A DNA stretch of 64,000 nucleotides from Perkinsus marinus ATCC 50983. Its lineage: Eukaryota; Perkinsozoa; Perkinsida; Perkinsidae. Positions 48,635 through 60,999 of the stretch are shown here, piece by piece. The stretch is taken from positions 283,862 through 347,861 of the forward strand of contig NW_003215582.1 in NCBI RefSeq assembly GCF_000006405.1, in the 5' to 3' direction. Below the pieces are notes generated by a model. It was given only the letters and a program-made list of their open reading frames with translations. It had not been told where the DNA came from and did not search any database. Each line of letters begins with the position of its first letter. Position 1 is the first letter of the stretch. Both the position numbers and the translations under genes were made by a program.

Positions 48635-50959
48635 ATGTTCAACTCGACAGTGGTAGCGGCCTTTGAGGTGATGTCGCATGTGCCAAAAGCAGCGAGGGAC
48701 TCCCTAATCGACGAGATTACACAAGCTGGACGAGGGGCGGGGGGACTGAGCCCCGACCTGACCAGGAGGATACTGACCGACTACGAGGAGCATCCTGCTG
48801 AGTCGGGGGGATTGCTGGAAGCCTTGGTAGACTCGTGCTGGATCAGCAGCCGCTTCACTCGAATCATACCCGTAGGTTTCCAATCACTGTTACACCGTCA
48901 TCGACCGCTTGTGTACTCGAGGGGCCGTCAGTGAAGTGGCAGAGGCTTTAGCCAGGACCGGCGACGTCATCCGATTATCTCCTCACAACACTCGGAAGTG
49001 CATCGAGACTTACCTATTGGGCAACTGGGAAGGCGCGTCTTTACTCGGCCTTGTCGGACTACCTTTCACGGAACTGGCTAAAGCCCAACCCTCTACTAGC
49101 GATTACCTCCTTAGCACTGTGTGGCAGCAGCATGCCTTTGCTCCGGACCAGGCTGTGATGTTGGTAGACTACGGCGGACCAGACGTGTTCTTGCCGCCTT
49201 TGGGCAAGCTGTGGGCGGGCCCTCTTCTACCAGTCGCCCACACCCAAGCCATCGCTGTTGCCGCGGTGACCTTGCTGCGATACCGTCCAGGCTCGCTGGA
49301 TCAGGAGGTGGCTCAATCGCTGTTGGACGGCGTCCATAACCGGCTTGGCAACGTCGACCCTGACCAGCGAGCCATCGCGATGGCTTTGATGGAGGTGGTG
49401 GCTAGGAAGGTCTGGGCCTCCGATAGCAAGGTGTTCCCCCGAGGACCAGACTCAGAGGAAGGTGCTGAATCCTGGAGGACCATATGGAGGGCAGGAATGG
49501 GTGAAGAATGGCGGGACTCATCAGCCTCGGGTCAGAAGCAGCAGGCCGAGACACCTTCCAGTCCTTCGTCGAAGGGTGATGCGAAGGGAGTCCACTTGAA
49601 GAGTCGACTGGTTGAAGCCTTGTCGGCCTTCGACCCTCTACCCGCTCTCCAGCCTGTTGCCGAATCAACCGTATCCCATGGAGACAAAGGAGCTTGGTTG
49701 GCATCGTGTGACGCCAAGTTGGCGGCTCCTGCCATAAGTACGAGTGCGGGACTACTGCTCGAGACAGTCTGTCGATTCAGATGAACCTCTGGCTGTGGTT
49801 GACGGCGATCTACCGAGTAACATGACTCTGGGTAGCTTAGTCATAGCTCGAGCCTCGAATCATGAAGGTCCTGTGGAAGAGCGTATTCGCGTCCAGTAGG
49901 TCTTGCTAGCCATGTGATGATATCGCTGGATTTTCCTTGCCAGGTCCGCCATGGCGGTTCTTCCCGCAGCGATCGCGGCTGCGAGTGCATCAGAGCTGCG
50001 TCGTGTTGGGCCAACGACGATCTATAACCTTATCACGCATGCTCGGGGAGATGATGCTGACACTACACAAAACATTGCGAGGCATCTTGCAGGGCAACTC
50101 GTCGCTAGGGACTGCGTTGAGAACTCCACAGAGAGTAGATGCTTACGATACGTGTTACAGTGCGTTGAGAAGGCTGACTGGGCAGTAGGTAGGCTGATAG
50201 TGAACATAACACCACCTCCACTGACTTTTCGCTGTGATGCAGGTACTCGCGCTGAAGCTATGAAGGTGTTGGTAGAGGCTTCTATGATTCTAGCTGGACG
50301 TGACGGTGACGACAGTGGTACCAACGAGGCGGAGAGGCCAGTCGGGTTCGCTACTAGCCGAACCCGGCGCAGGATGGGCTTGAGGGAGCTCGAGAAGTCT
50401 GGTCAGAAGTCCAACCGATGGAGCCAGGGCGGTGGTCGGCACGGGGACAGTCGAGCGACCAAAAATCGCTTCGTAGCACAATGGATGCCTCTCTTCGTGC
50501 ATCCTATCCTCGCCTACTCCCAGTCGAAGCGGTGTACAGACCAACCGGTACTGCTAGCTGAGTGTCTGCGGACATCAGGGCAACTCCTCCAGTCAGCAGC
50601 AGTCTCCGCCCGAAATGCTCCTCATAGAAAACAAGTCGTCGACGAGGTGAGCAGTGGATGTGCTGTGGAGAGTTCCGAGGCTTCCTGTGATTTAGGTTCT
50701 CGAAGTAGTTAGAAACACATCCCACCACAAGGATGCAACCGTCAGGAAGGCGTGTATGATGCTGTGCACTTGTGTGTTGCCTCTGATTGGTGAGTAAGGC
50801 TATTCGAACTCCTGTTCGAATATGATGATGCCAGACCCGTCAGAGCTCAGCGATGAGCAGTCGAGCTTTCTGAAGGGGTATCTGGAAAGAGCTTCCCTCG
50901 TCGAACCCGACGATCGAACACGGGAGCAAGCTGAGCGTCTTCGAGATTTGATTGTGTGA
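48635..50959 (+). CDS. TEL2/TELO2-like HEAT protein (TTT complex), 5' end unresolved
   Basis: TEL2 with TTI1 and TTI2 helps mature PIKK kinases (TOR, ATM, ATR). Similarity noted from memory to human TELO2: the block SLLDGVHNRLGNVDPDQRAI plus MALMEVVARKV resembles its [20 protein letters not shown] stretch; KNRFVAQWMPLFVHPILAYS and the following DQPVLLAECLRTSGQLLQSA resemble the C-terminal solenoid block before the LGRL helix; VVRNTSHHKDATVRKACMML and the terminal LERASLVEPDDRTREQAERL then RDLIV match the order at the TELO2 end. A disordered Ser/Gln/Glu-rich insert lies near 49430-49590. About seven exons are visible. Another alpha-solenoid protein is possible. Confidence 0.6.
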
Positions 50960-51195
50960 TAATCCATAGACAATGTCATCAGTTTCTTTATCTTTGTCAA
51001 GTTGCGTCGTTAAGTTTCGAAGTTGGTGTTGAACTGACGGTATTTAGTAATTTCAAGTGAGCTAGCGGATTTGTTACCCGACAAAATCCTATTTTACTAG
51101 ATGAAACATATCACACACATTCCACATAGAGTGAACAGAAGAAGAAGAAGAACACACTTTGAATTCGGGTTAAAGAACGGGAAAGAATTGATTGC

Positions 51196-54100
51196 TCAAC
51201 TTCGCACACTAGAAGCAGCGCTCCTGGATGACGTGCCAGCGGATGAGGACTGCGAAGAGGGAAGTTCAAGACGTGCGGGAGCAGGAGAAGATCTCCTAGC
51301 CGATGCATGAGTGAGGGCATTCGCAGTAGCCTCCCAAGCCTCTCTGAGGACGGGTAGATGCTGATACAGCGGCGATGCGTCTAACTCACTTAGGAGTATC
51401 CGGGAACCTGCCCCTGATATCCGAGCGTAGCATCCATTCCGCAAGTGACACTTTCTCTTCCCGCAAGAGCAAGCCTCGTGACAACCACGGCTTCAATGCT
51501 GCCAGAAATCGTTCATCGCCCTCCGCAGCACTGATCGTCTCCTACAGCAAGATCACGCTGCGACATTTGAATCCTACAGACTTTGATGGCGGCTGCAAGT
51601 TCTTCATGGCCGCCCTTATTCAACTGAACTCCTACGCCTTTGCATAGGGTAGAGCTGAGCTTAGAGGCATCCTTTACACCACTCTTAGATATAGCCTGTC
51701 GCCATATCTGCAAGTACTCAGTGGATGCTTCACCGTGTCTGAGCCCTACCGCATTCAACAACATGCTCCAGTGAGTCTTCCATTGGTCAGACCCTTGAAG
51801 ATGATGTCGACGGAACTTGAGCGCCGCCATGACTTCGCTCGACAGTTCCGAGGAGCCATCCACCACTTGTCGCGTTAACCATGACCCAACGCTGCCGCAT
51901 AGGATTATGTTCGAGCGGGAGCAGTAGAGCCCAATGGAGCATGCCACAAAAGCGGCTTTCCTCTTATCAAATGAAGTCCCAGTGGGCCGAGCCATGACCA
52001 AGGAGACGGCCTCGTTGAACGCAGGAGGCCAACTTTGCAATAGCTTCACTGAGCCTATCAGCAAAACATGTGTGGAGCTCAGCAACATGACCGGCCCTCT
52101 CACCTGGGAGGGATGCCTCGAGCATGAGTTCTTGCACATACTCGCCCAGGATCCTATCGACGTCTGCAGGACTCCTATCACCTATCCAACAAGAATAACT
52201 GGAGATCAAAGACACCCAAAGGTTACCTCGCAGTTGATCCGAGTTGCCAATGAGATCTAATAAGAAGAGCTGAGCAACGAAGGCCGTAAATCGCAGTCCC
52301 GCCGCCTCCTCCGCAACGTCGTGCTCGATGATGCCCAAGCACAACATGCCGAGATCAGCAATGCACAACTGGTGCTCCTCCGCTGCTGTGCCATCTGAGC
52401 AAGGCAATACTTGTGTGCCCACCTGACCACTCCTCACTGTAGAGCCGCCGCATTGAAGTCAATATCAAAGTAAGAAGAACCAGAGTGATGAGCTCTGGAG
52501 CAGGAACGTTTTCAAGGGGGGAATTGGCTTCCAATGCCGCAACTCGCCGGTCTGCCAGCTCTAGTAAGTTGGCGAGTAAACTGTAGTCATCCCCAATCAC
52601 ATCCCAGTGCTTCGATAAGGCTACCATACGATGAAGCTCTAGCGTTAGAGGCCTGCAGCAAAGGCTTGGATGATTACCGCCGCACTCCGTGCAGACTCCA
52701 CTACTCACTCTGTGTTGCCAGGAAGTTGAACCAGCTCGGAGCACTTCTGCTGCAGGGACGCGAGAACGGCTGGGGCCTCTCCTACCGCATACTGCACACT
52801 CAGCAGATCCGCCGACAGAGACAGCAAAGTATCATCGGTAGTCTCAATCAAAAGAGACTCCAAAGCCTCAACGCTACTGCTATCCAGCCCTTTGCAGTCT
52901 TCGTCCTTCCGCAGTAGCTGTCGGACAATCTCTGCAACGAGTACCTACCAAGAGGCTTGACCATCGACCATCGCCACCGCAGCAAACCAACCAGATCTTC
53001 GGGGCTGTTTCGGAATTGCTCGAGGACCACCCGGATCCAGGGCTCCTCAGTGGATCCGTTGAGGCCTTCCAGGATGGTCTCAGTGGTGAACTCGCTCCCA
53101 CACAAGCGGACGGTCGCCAACAGGAGCGCCAGCAGCACCGTCTTCTCGGCAGGAGATGCCGACGGCTGTGATGCCTGAATCGACAGGAGCATCCAACAAC
53201 TAAGGAAACTGCCTCACCTGCTGAGAGGTGTCCAGACCCAAGAGGAGTGCCGTGTAAGAAATGAAGCAGCAGAGATAACAGCGGCGGGTGGGGCTGAGGC
53301 TGTAGATAGCTTCAGCGAGTCTGTAGGTCAACTCGGGGATCTCCGAATTGTTCCCGTATCTAGCATGACACATCTGATCGTCACCGTGTCTTTTCCTCAT
53401 ACACCTACTGAATGATGAACTCCACGATCATGAGCAGGGCAGTAGTCGACTCAGCTGATGAGGCTTCCTCTCCGACCGGCCATCCCCGGAGAACCCCTGC
53501 GAGAGATATTCGATAGTTATGATGAGGAGACGAACACAAGGAGACTCACCGGGATCACCAAAGACGTGGGCGTCCACGAAAAGCATAGCTTCCGATCGCA
53601 GGGCCAATTCTGGATGCCAAACCAGGTTCGACACTAACTGGAAGCCCTGGTCACTGAGGACCTGATGACGGTGGCCAGTATACCTCCCAGCGCTAACCCG
53701 AGCGATAACCCACTTGTCCCTCGTCAACGTCAATATCGTCGTGGTCGTCATTCAAGGCGTCCGACGACTCGACGATGGCGTTGAGGCACTTCACGGCCCA
53801 CAACCTGGCAGCTCGGAAGCATGTGTCTATCAGTGACGCAGTGACCCCGACCTCACAGTGGAGTCCAAGTCGAAGCAGCGGCGGAGGACACATGGCGCTA
53901 GTGTGGCCAGCTGTGGTCGACTCAACGGCACAGTCTTGATGTCTGCTTTCAAGGACCGATATGTTTGCTCTAGAATCTGAGGAGAAAGGGGAGAAGCAGA
54001 AGGAATACGACACATCGTCAGCTACCGTTCCCCTGACGACTGGGCTACGATCTGCCAGTCCCGGCACCAACCTCGCAATGACTGCTGCAGATAAATCTTC

Positions 54101-55212
54101 GTCATCGATAGTGCCCATCCACGAGGCAAAGCCGGCCTATAAAGGAAACCGACCGAGATAGGGGCCAGCTGGCAATCCCGAGATCTTACATGAGACAACA
54201 CCAGCGCTCTGATGGACTCTGACGAATCATGACAGCGGTCGAGGCCCAGGATGCTGGTCATCCCTCGCAACACTCCCATCATACGCTCAAGGGACTGCTT
54301 CATGTGGTCGGCTGCAGACCGGCTGGGGACCCGACCGCCCAGTGGGGCTGACCCAGATGGCAGTGACCCTTCAGCTGGTGGTGATATCCTACCAGTCATC
54401 TCCGCGTGCTTTATATCGGCTTCCTGGCCCTTGATGATTTCGAGAAGGCCCACGCAGCCGGCGCAAGCTGCCACTGTTGCAACCATACGGACGTGAAGTA
54501 CCGCCACAGTTGCCAAGGATGGGCCCTGAGCTCACATCAACCACGATGGCCGCAACCTTTTCCTACCCCGCGTTGGGTGCTGCCAGGGACACCGAGCAAG
54601 AAAGAGTTCAGTCTAGCTATGAGTTGAAGACCGTCCATACCGTCACCAGCGAGCGTGTAGTAGAGTGTACGGAAGAAGCACTCGAAATTGCGAAGGTGTC
54701 GCAGCCGACTCGACGAGGACTTCTCGGCGCTCTCTGAATGACGCGCCATATCGCGACCAATCCCCTGTAGTTCCAAGACTACTGACTCTTTCCAGCAGAA
54801 GACAAGGCGAGCTTCTGCCTCAAAACCACCAGACGAGGCAGTGAGGTGCCGCCTTCGGTTAACTGGTATGCCTCCACCACCATCTGAGGCGAAAAACTCT
54901 GCGAATAATGGCCCCCCCATATGTTCTTACTTGAGCAAGGTCATCAACAGCAGCGGAGGACACTCCTTGAGTATGCACTGCAGCATCTACGTCGCCTGGT
55001 CTGACTAGTTCCTTGCATCCAGCTCCAGCAATAATGACATTGATGACCTTATGAAAGAAGAGTGTCCATAGCGGGCCCACAACAGAGAGTCTATACTGTT
55101 GACAATATGCTAGCTTCATTATTCCTGCGCCTGTCGACAAGCTTCGATACGAGCTGCCTCATGTGGTACTCTCCGCGACTCCCAAGGATGGTAGTAAGTT
55201 CGATCAACATGG
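51196..55212 (-). CDS. HEAT-repeat protein resembling condensin subunit 3 (CAP-G/Ycg1)
   Basis: Multi-exon minus gene starting MLIELTTILGSRGEYHMRQL at 55212. Helical repeats throughout. Blocks that recall condensin CAP-G: IDDEDLSAAVIARLVPGLAD with RSPVVR (the HEAT repeat where CAP-G reads like LxDKIPAVRVQA); TVPLSRPQLATLAPCVLRRC (CAP-G: LPLTxxTLPxLLERTRD); DYSLLANLLELADRRVAAL, and EEHQLCIADLGMLCLGIIEH (the Cnd3 C-terminal domain has a like RCLGLLCLLDxELA). CAP-G binds the kleisin of condensin and DNA during mitotic chromosome compaction. The C terminus is Ser/Ala-rich and ends SSVRS. Many exons are short and I did not phase all of them. It converges with the TEL2-like gene (237 bases between stops). 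Another HEAT family is possible. Confidence 0.5.
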
Positions 55213-56536
55213 CACTAGCCGGGACGGGCTCAGCTGAGATGAATAGCAATACCATTGACTAGGCGAGCAGGGCTGGGCTACAGCTTCGACTTGTGCTCGA
55301 CGAGGTAGAGGAGTTAGTAGGAGTCCGAGTCCGTCTGGCCCGCTTCCGTGGGGGTGTCTGAACTCTTTCTTGGGTCTCTGCTATGACATCGGGCATTCTG
55401 GCAAGAGGGGACTAATGCTGGATGGTAAGGACCACCTACATATGGTCGCTGTTCATTGCAGCATTCTGTGACCCTTCCCCTGCTGAAGTCCTACTGCCTC
55501 TGCTAGCTACAGAACGGGGCATAGTGAAAACGAGCAATAGACTACAAACATAGCATTGTATTCCCTTGCACAAACTGCCGACTAGAAAGATCAACTCCTT
55601 ATTTATAGATTTACTTATATTATGTTCAGAAACATGGAGGTTTGGGTGGTTGGCAACCACTGGTTGCCACTGGTTTATTAAACCCGTGGCGCTTCTAAAC
55701 TTCATCTTCTATATACAACATCCTAGCTATAACACCAGGTCAACTACGAGGGTCAATAAACTAGGGTGTTGTGAAGCCACTCAAATGGAGATAATCTAGA
55801 AGCCCTCCATAAAACTTAGAGAAAAAACATTATAATTGAGTTTCCAGGAACACCACGAGGCCTCCGAGCTCGTTCCCATCTAACAGTAAATCACAATGCA
55901 TTCGTCCTTGAACTAGCCCCATAAATGGACCTTCATCGAATACGTGTTCGGAAACATCGCGAGTTATCAAGTTCTGAGAGGTACACGACGTTGAATGCCA
56001 GTCTGCGCAGTTCAACGCAGACCTTTGAATTCGACTTGTGGCTGCTGAGCTGATGGCCTAGGTTCGACCTTCCAGCGGGGAAAACGTTTAAAGTACCTGA
56101 ACACCTTGAAACAAGGTGTTCACAAGTAGCGCTCTCTTAAACTCCTACCATTCTATCTGAGCCTCACTGAGCAGTAGGTCGATGAACTCAGACGTTCCCT
56201 TCGGCAGACCCAGCGAGCGGTAAGCCTGAGTTACCATCAGAATCTGCACAGTTCTATTACGGGCCCGGAATGGACCACCTTGCCCGTAACGTGGCGACAA
56301 GGAAGCCCATTGATAAGCAGTCAGTGATGGTGATGACCTTACGAGCTGGATGAGGGATGGAGCCGTGATAGTGGCCTCGACGCCATGTTGTGAAGGCTCT
56401 GTAGTAGACACGAGAGGCCGTCACCGTCACTGGAAGGCCCGAAGAAAGTATTGACAGAGAAAACACGACAGTGAGCAGGAGGACATCACGAGAAAAAAGG
56501 CCGCAAGTGTGTGATGACATTTAGTGAGGAACAGGA
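55213..56536. other. intergenic, AT-richer, no gene recognised
   Basis: Short frames only. The stretch 55560-55830 is A/T-rich. It must contain the promoter of the HEAT gene and the 3' flank of the first IMPACT gene. Confidence 0.4.
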
Positions 56537-58045
56537 CTATTTTGGCTTCTTCCCATTATGGTGGGCCCCGGGGTCGATCGCCCCCTCATCCTCGAGGATC
56601 TGTCGTGCCACCCGGTTGATGAGCTTGAACCGCAGCGGCCCCAAGTGGATGCCGCCGTACCATCTGAGACCAATCCTGCCACCTTTGGCTGTCCAAACCA
56701 ACACCTACCGAGAGACTACGACCAACACTCCTTCGGCACCAGTAAGTGTGAGAAGCTCCTGAAGCTTCGTCCCGGCACCGCTCTCTCCATCCGAGTCATG
56801 ATCCTGATGATAGCCTGAGACGACTATCCTCGTGGAATTGGTAGAAGCCCTCACCTACCGAGATCTGCGGACTTGTCCAATTTCCCACTGCCATCCTTCA
56901 TTCTGAACCGATACGCATACATGTTGTGCGTTGCCCTGAGTATCTTGTGGCTCTGCTTTAGAGTGTTCAACGCGACCTCCACATCTTCCTCGCTTTCAAC
57001 GAATGCCAGGTGGGCTTGGAACTTGGACTGAAAGAGCAGTTCGTGTTCACCTCAGTCTGTACGAGCATTCTGTTGCCACTACTTTCTTCTCAGTGATAGG
57101 CTCCCCTCCCCTCAAATCGGACGGGTCCAGAGTTCTACATGCCTTCGTCCTTCCCTTCCCCTTAGAAGTGCCTTTCCGAAACTCCCCCTTGCGGCTCTGA
57201 GTACCACGTAACCACCATCACCCTTGATAAGCCCCTCACCTGCATGGCTTCCATCTGTTCCCTCCAGGCTTCATACTCCTCCGCTGCCTCTTCCTGCACC
57301 ACCTCAGCCCTCGTGGCTTCCGCCTCCTGCTCCTGCTCGATAACCTCTTTCCGTTGAAGAGCTGCTGCCTCTCGCTTCGCCTGTTCCTCCTCCTCTCTGT
57401 CGGCCTCCCACGTCTCCCCGTACTGAGCGTAAATACGGATGAGGCTGTTCAGCGTCATGGAGTGCGAGATTGAGAATAAAGGCAGTGTTCACTTAGTCAG
57501 GAGTACTTCTGATGGAGTCCCTAGCAAAGTCGAGAGAGGCCCACCTCAGTGATTATGTCCCTTACAGGAGCAAGGGCAGCAAGTATAGGGAAGACGTAGC
57601 CGGCCTTCAGTTGGGTCCATACATTCCCCAATACAAGCTCTTGTAACTTCTCTGAGGAGATGCGAGGGTTTTGAAGGGCATGGAAGAGTCGGTCGCCGTC
57701 GTCTCACTTAATTTACTGCCTACAGCCTCGGAGCCTTCCGCAGCTATGATCTCTGGGATGGCATCGAGCTTGAGAGGGTAGCCTCTAGGGAGGGTGAACA
57801 TGAATGTGGCATCCGCCTCGACATCACACTCGCCGTGGATGGTTATAGCATAGCTGAGAGAAGGGAACTGGTACGATGAGGCCGCGGCACCCCTAACCGT
57901 ATTACGCCACATCCCCATCATCTGACCCCGATGGCCGATGCAGCCACATGAAGCCGACCTCGGCATCATATGCTGACCGAAGGGCATCAGCCTCTTCCAA
58001 TTGGATAGCTAGACAGTCACGAGGGGCATAGTCTCGACGAATCAT
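56537..58045 (-). CDS. IMPACT/YIH1-type protein (RWD + UPF0029), copy 1
   Basis: IMPACT binds GCN1 through its RWD domain and so restrains the eIF2alpha kinase GCN2. Start MIRRDYAPRDCLAIQLEEAD at 58045. Exons give the RWD domain (ADALRSAYDAEV, SSYQFPSLSYAITIHGE, MFTLPRGYPLKLDAIPEI), a charged helical linker (EEEEQAKREAAALQRKEV), then GEPITEKKSKFQAHLAFVES, HKILRATHNMYAYRFR (family ATHNxYAYR), SDGESGAGTKLQELL, VLVVVSR and WYGGIHLGPLRFKLINRVAR, ending GKKPK. All UPF0029 signature residues I know are present. At least seven exons with introns of about 40-90 nt. Copy 2 lies 381 bases upstream on the same strand. Confidence 0.85.
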
Positions 58046-58425
58046 GAACAAAGCCAGATGCCCACCTCAGGCTGCGAGAGAGTACCAATTCCAGTGTGCT
58101 CCATCATAGAATGCCATCCTGACCAAGCGCCCAACACAGACCTCCGTAACTAGTCCGAAACACTCTTTACAGAGACTGGAAGTCCCATGACTGGACTGTC
58201 AAACAGCATGATAGCCTCGAGGAGTACCAAGAAAGTTTAGTCTGTCGAGGTGGAGTACGGCCATCAGCGCTGAGATGTGCCATAGACGACCCTTTACAGG
58301 TCCTGAAAGGTCCATGCTGCTGCAGCCCCGGTCCAGCCCGGGTATTGACTGGCAGGACACAACAGGGGCTAGCTGATCAACAGCGCTTGCATTAGAAAAC
58401 GATTGATAGTTATTGAGGAACAAAA

Positions 58426-60032
58426 CTATTTTGGCTTCTTCCCATTATGATGGGCTCCTGGGTCAATCGCCCCCTCATCCTCGAGGATCTGTCGTGCCAC
58501 CCGGTTGATGAGCTTGAACCGCAGCGGCCCCAAGTGGATGCCGCCGTACCATCTGAGACCAATCCTGCCACCTTTGGCTGTCCAAACCAACACCTACCGA
58601 GAGACTACGACCAACACTCCTTCGGCACCAGTAAGTGTGAGAAGCTCCTGAAGCTTCGTCCCGGCACCGCCCTCTCCATCCGAGTCATGATCCTGATGAT
58701 AGCCTGAGGCGGACCGTTCTCTTAGTAATAAAATTGCTACACGTCCCTACCAAGGTCAGCAGACTTATGATCGCTTGTTCTTGCCCTGAACCGGTAGGCA
58801 TACATATTGTACGCCCGCATTATCTTGTGGCCACGCTTAAGGGCGGTCAATGCGATGTCCACATCCTCCTCGGTCTCGACGAATGCCAGATGCGCTTGGA
58901 ATTTAGACTGAGAGAAAAACTAGACTTCCCAGGCAAGCCCGACCAATATCGGGTCAATTCAACGCCGTCTCAAGAGAGAATTCGGGATGACGCTGACACC
59001 CTCATTACTCTATCAAACTATCGACCAACGCCACCGCCACCACTAAGCTAGGGTTGAGGAGAGGTCCGGCCTCTACAAGGCAGATAAAACACTGCAGGTG
59101 CTTTTTCGAGACTACCCTAGCCACTACTCATGAGTTCCAACAAGTGTCGGGCAGATATGGGCATGGAGCCTACCATTACCTTCATCTGAGTTATAGGCTC
59201 CCCTTCTTTCCAATCGGTAGGGTCCACCGCACCGCGCAGCTTATCTCTCCGCTTCTCTTTAGAGCCCTTTTGGAGCTCCTCCTTGCGCTCCTGTACAGCA
59301 TATCTCCTCCGTGATAGCTCAATCCCTTACCCATCCTACCTGTATGGCAGCTATCTGCTCAGCCCAAGCGTTATATTCTCTCTCTGCCTCTCTCCGGGCG
59401 AACTCCCCACGTCGAGTCTCAACCCGCTCCCGCTCGACGGCCTCTGCTTTTTGCTTCTCTCGTTCCATCTCCTTCACTTCCCAAGCCTTCCCCAGCTGAG
59501 CAGGACATCTGTTTGTTGATTGGCATCAGATTCGAGAGAGGCTCACCTCAGTGATTATGTCCCTTACAGGAGCAAGGGCAGCAAGTATAGGGAAGACGTA
59601 GCCGGCCTTCAGTTGGGTCCATACATTCCCCAATACAAGCTCTTGTAACTTCTCTGAGGAGATGCGAGGGTTTTGAATGGCATGAGAGAGTCGGTTGCCG
59701 TCGTCTCACTTAATTTACCGCCTACAGCCTCGGAGCCTTCCGCAGCTATGACCTCTGGGATGGCGTCGAGTTTGAGAGGGTAGCCTCTAGGGAGGGTGAA
59801 CATGAATGTGGCATCGGCCTCGACATCACACTCGCCGTGGATGGTAATAGCATAGCTGAGAGAAGAGAAGTGGTACGATGAGGCCGTGGCACCCCTAACC
59901 GTATTACGCTACATCTTCATCAGCTGACCTCGATGGCCGATGCAGCCACATGAAGCCAACCTCGGCATCATATGCTGACCGAAGGGCATCAGCCTCTTCC
60001 AATTGGATAGCAAGACAGTCACGACGTGACAT
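58426..60032 (-). CDS. IMPACT/YIH1-type protein (RWD + UPF0029), copy 2
   Basis: Tandem paralogue with the same layout; start MSRRDCLAIQLEEADALRSA at 60032. The RWD part is about 96 percent identical in DNA to copy 1 with no indels (59544-60024 against 57542-58022), and the last two exons with their intron differ by one base in 241 (58468-58708 against 56579-56819). The middle is strongly diverged: linker EVKEMEREKQKAEAVERERV, then GEPITQMKSKFQAHLAFVET. The conserved ATHNMYAYR motif reads AYNMYAYR here, a net loss of one codon that removes the invariant His. The intron before SKFQAHLAF is 272 nt (58908-59179) against 55 nt in copy 1. The gene may be changed in function or under relaxed constraint, although the frame is otherwise open. 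Confidence 0.8.
58908..59179 (-). other. expanded intron (272 nt) in IMPACT copy 2
   Basis: Bounded by GTAATGG and TTTCTCTCAG on the minus strand. The matching intron in copy 1 is 55 nt. About 220 nt of extra DNA of unknown origin with no similarity I noticed elsewhere in the window. Confidence 0.65.
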
Positions 60033-60400
60033 GGTTATAAATCATAAAAATTGCACTGTTCAGCTTGCCTTACCACACATCCGAGTACACAACAACTTCC
60101 TTCATAAGACGACCACTCCACTGTGGCCCAACTAGTTCAACCTAGTCTAAACGCAAATCCTGATTCCATCTGGGTTCAACTGTTAACAATGGTAGAGAAT
60201 GGTGCGTCTAGTAGTGGAACTAAGAGTTCGGTTGGGGCTGTACCCGTCATATGAACTACCTCTGATTGTTATACCGAATAGCCTCCGAGTGTATCACCGC
60301 TTCCGTCCTTCTCCCTCCATGAGGCTATGACGATATAAAGAGTTTCGATAGCGCCTTCGTGTGGAATGGCAATTCAGCTGTGCAGTCCACAACGTGCAGC
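60033..60400. other. 5' flank of IMPACT copy 2, no gene
   Basis: No recognisable coding frame; presumably the promoter region of IMPACT copy 2. Confidence 0.35.
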
Positions 60401-60999
60401 TCTAAGCACAAGCCTCATCATGAGAGTCCTGGCATAGCTGCCCCGCGAACACTAAGCACAAGCCTCATCATGAGAGTACTGGCATAGCTGCCCCGCGAAC
60501 ACTAAGCACAAGCCTCATCATGAGAGTACTGGCATAGCTGCCCCGCGAACACTGAACACAAGCCTCATCATGAGAGTACTGGCATAGCTGCCCCGCGAAC
60601 ACTGAGCAGAAGCCTCATCATGAGAGTACTGGCATAGCTGCCCCGCGAACACTGAGCAGAAGCCTTATCATGAGAGTACTGGCATAGCTGCCCCGCGAAC
60701 ACTAAGCACAAGCCTCATCATGAGAGTACCGGCATAGCTGCCCCGCGAACACTAAGCACAAGCCTCATCATGAGAGTACCGGCATAGCTGCCCCGCGAAC
60801 ACTGAGCAAGCCTCATCATGAGAGTACCGGCATAGTTGCCCCGCAAGCACTAAGCACAAGCCTCATCATGAGAGTACTGGCATAGCTGCCCCGCGAACAC
60901 TAAGCACAAGCCTCATCATGAAAGTACTGGCATAGCTGCCCCGCGAACACTAAGCACAAGCCTCATCATGAGAGTACTGGCATAGCTGCCCCGCAAGCA
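60401..60999 (+). repeat. 50-bp tandem repeat, about twelve copies
   Basis: Unit ACTAAGCACAAGCCTCATCA / TGAGAGTACTGGCATAGCTG / CCCCGCGAAC, repeated every 50 bases at about 60401, 60451, 60501 and so on to 60999, with one shortened copy near 60800 (four bases missing). Copies differ at one to four positions (TACT or TACC, CGAA or CAAG, CACA or CAGA). Each unit contains the short palindrome CTCAT-C-ATGAG. There are no unique spacers. Confidence 0.92.

Noticed and set aside
60401-60999. CRISPR array
   Set aside because: Repeats are contiguous 50-bp units without unique spacers, and the window is eukaryotic with introns.
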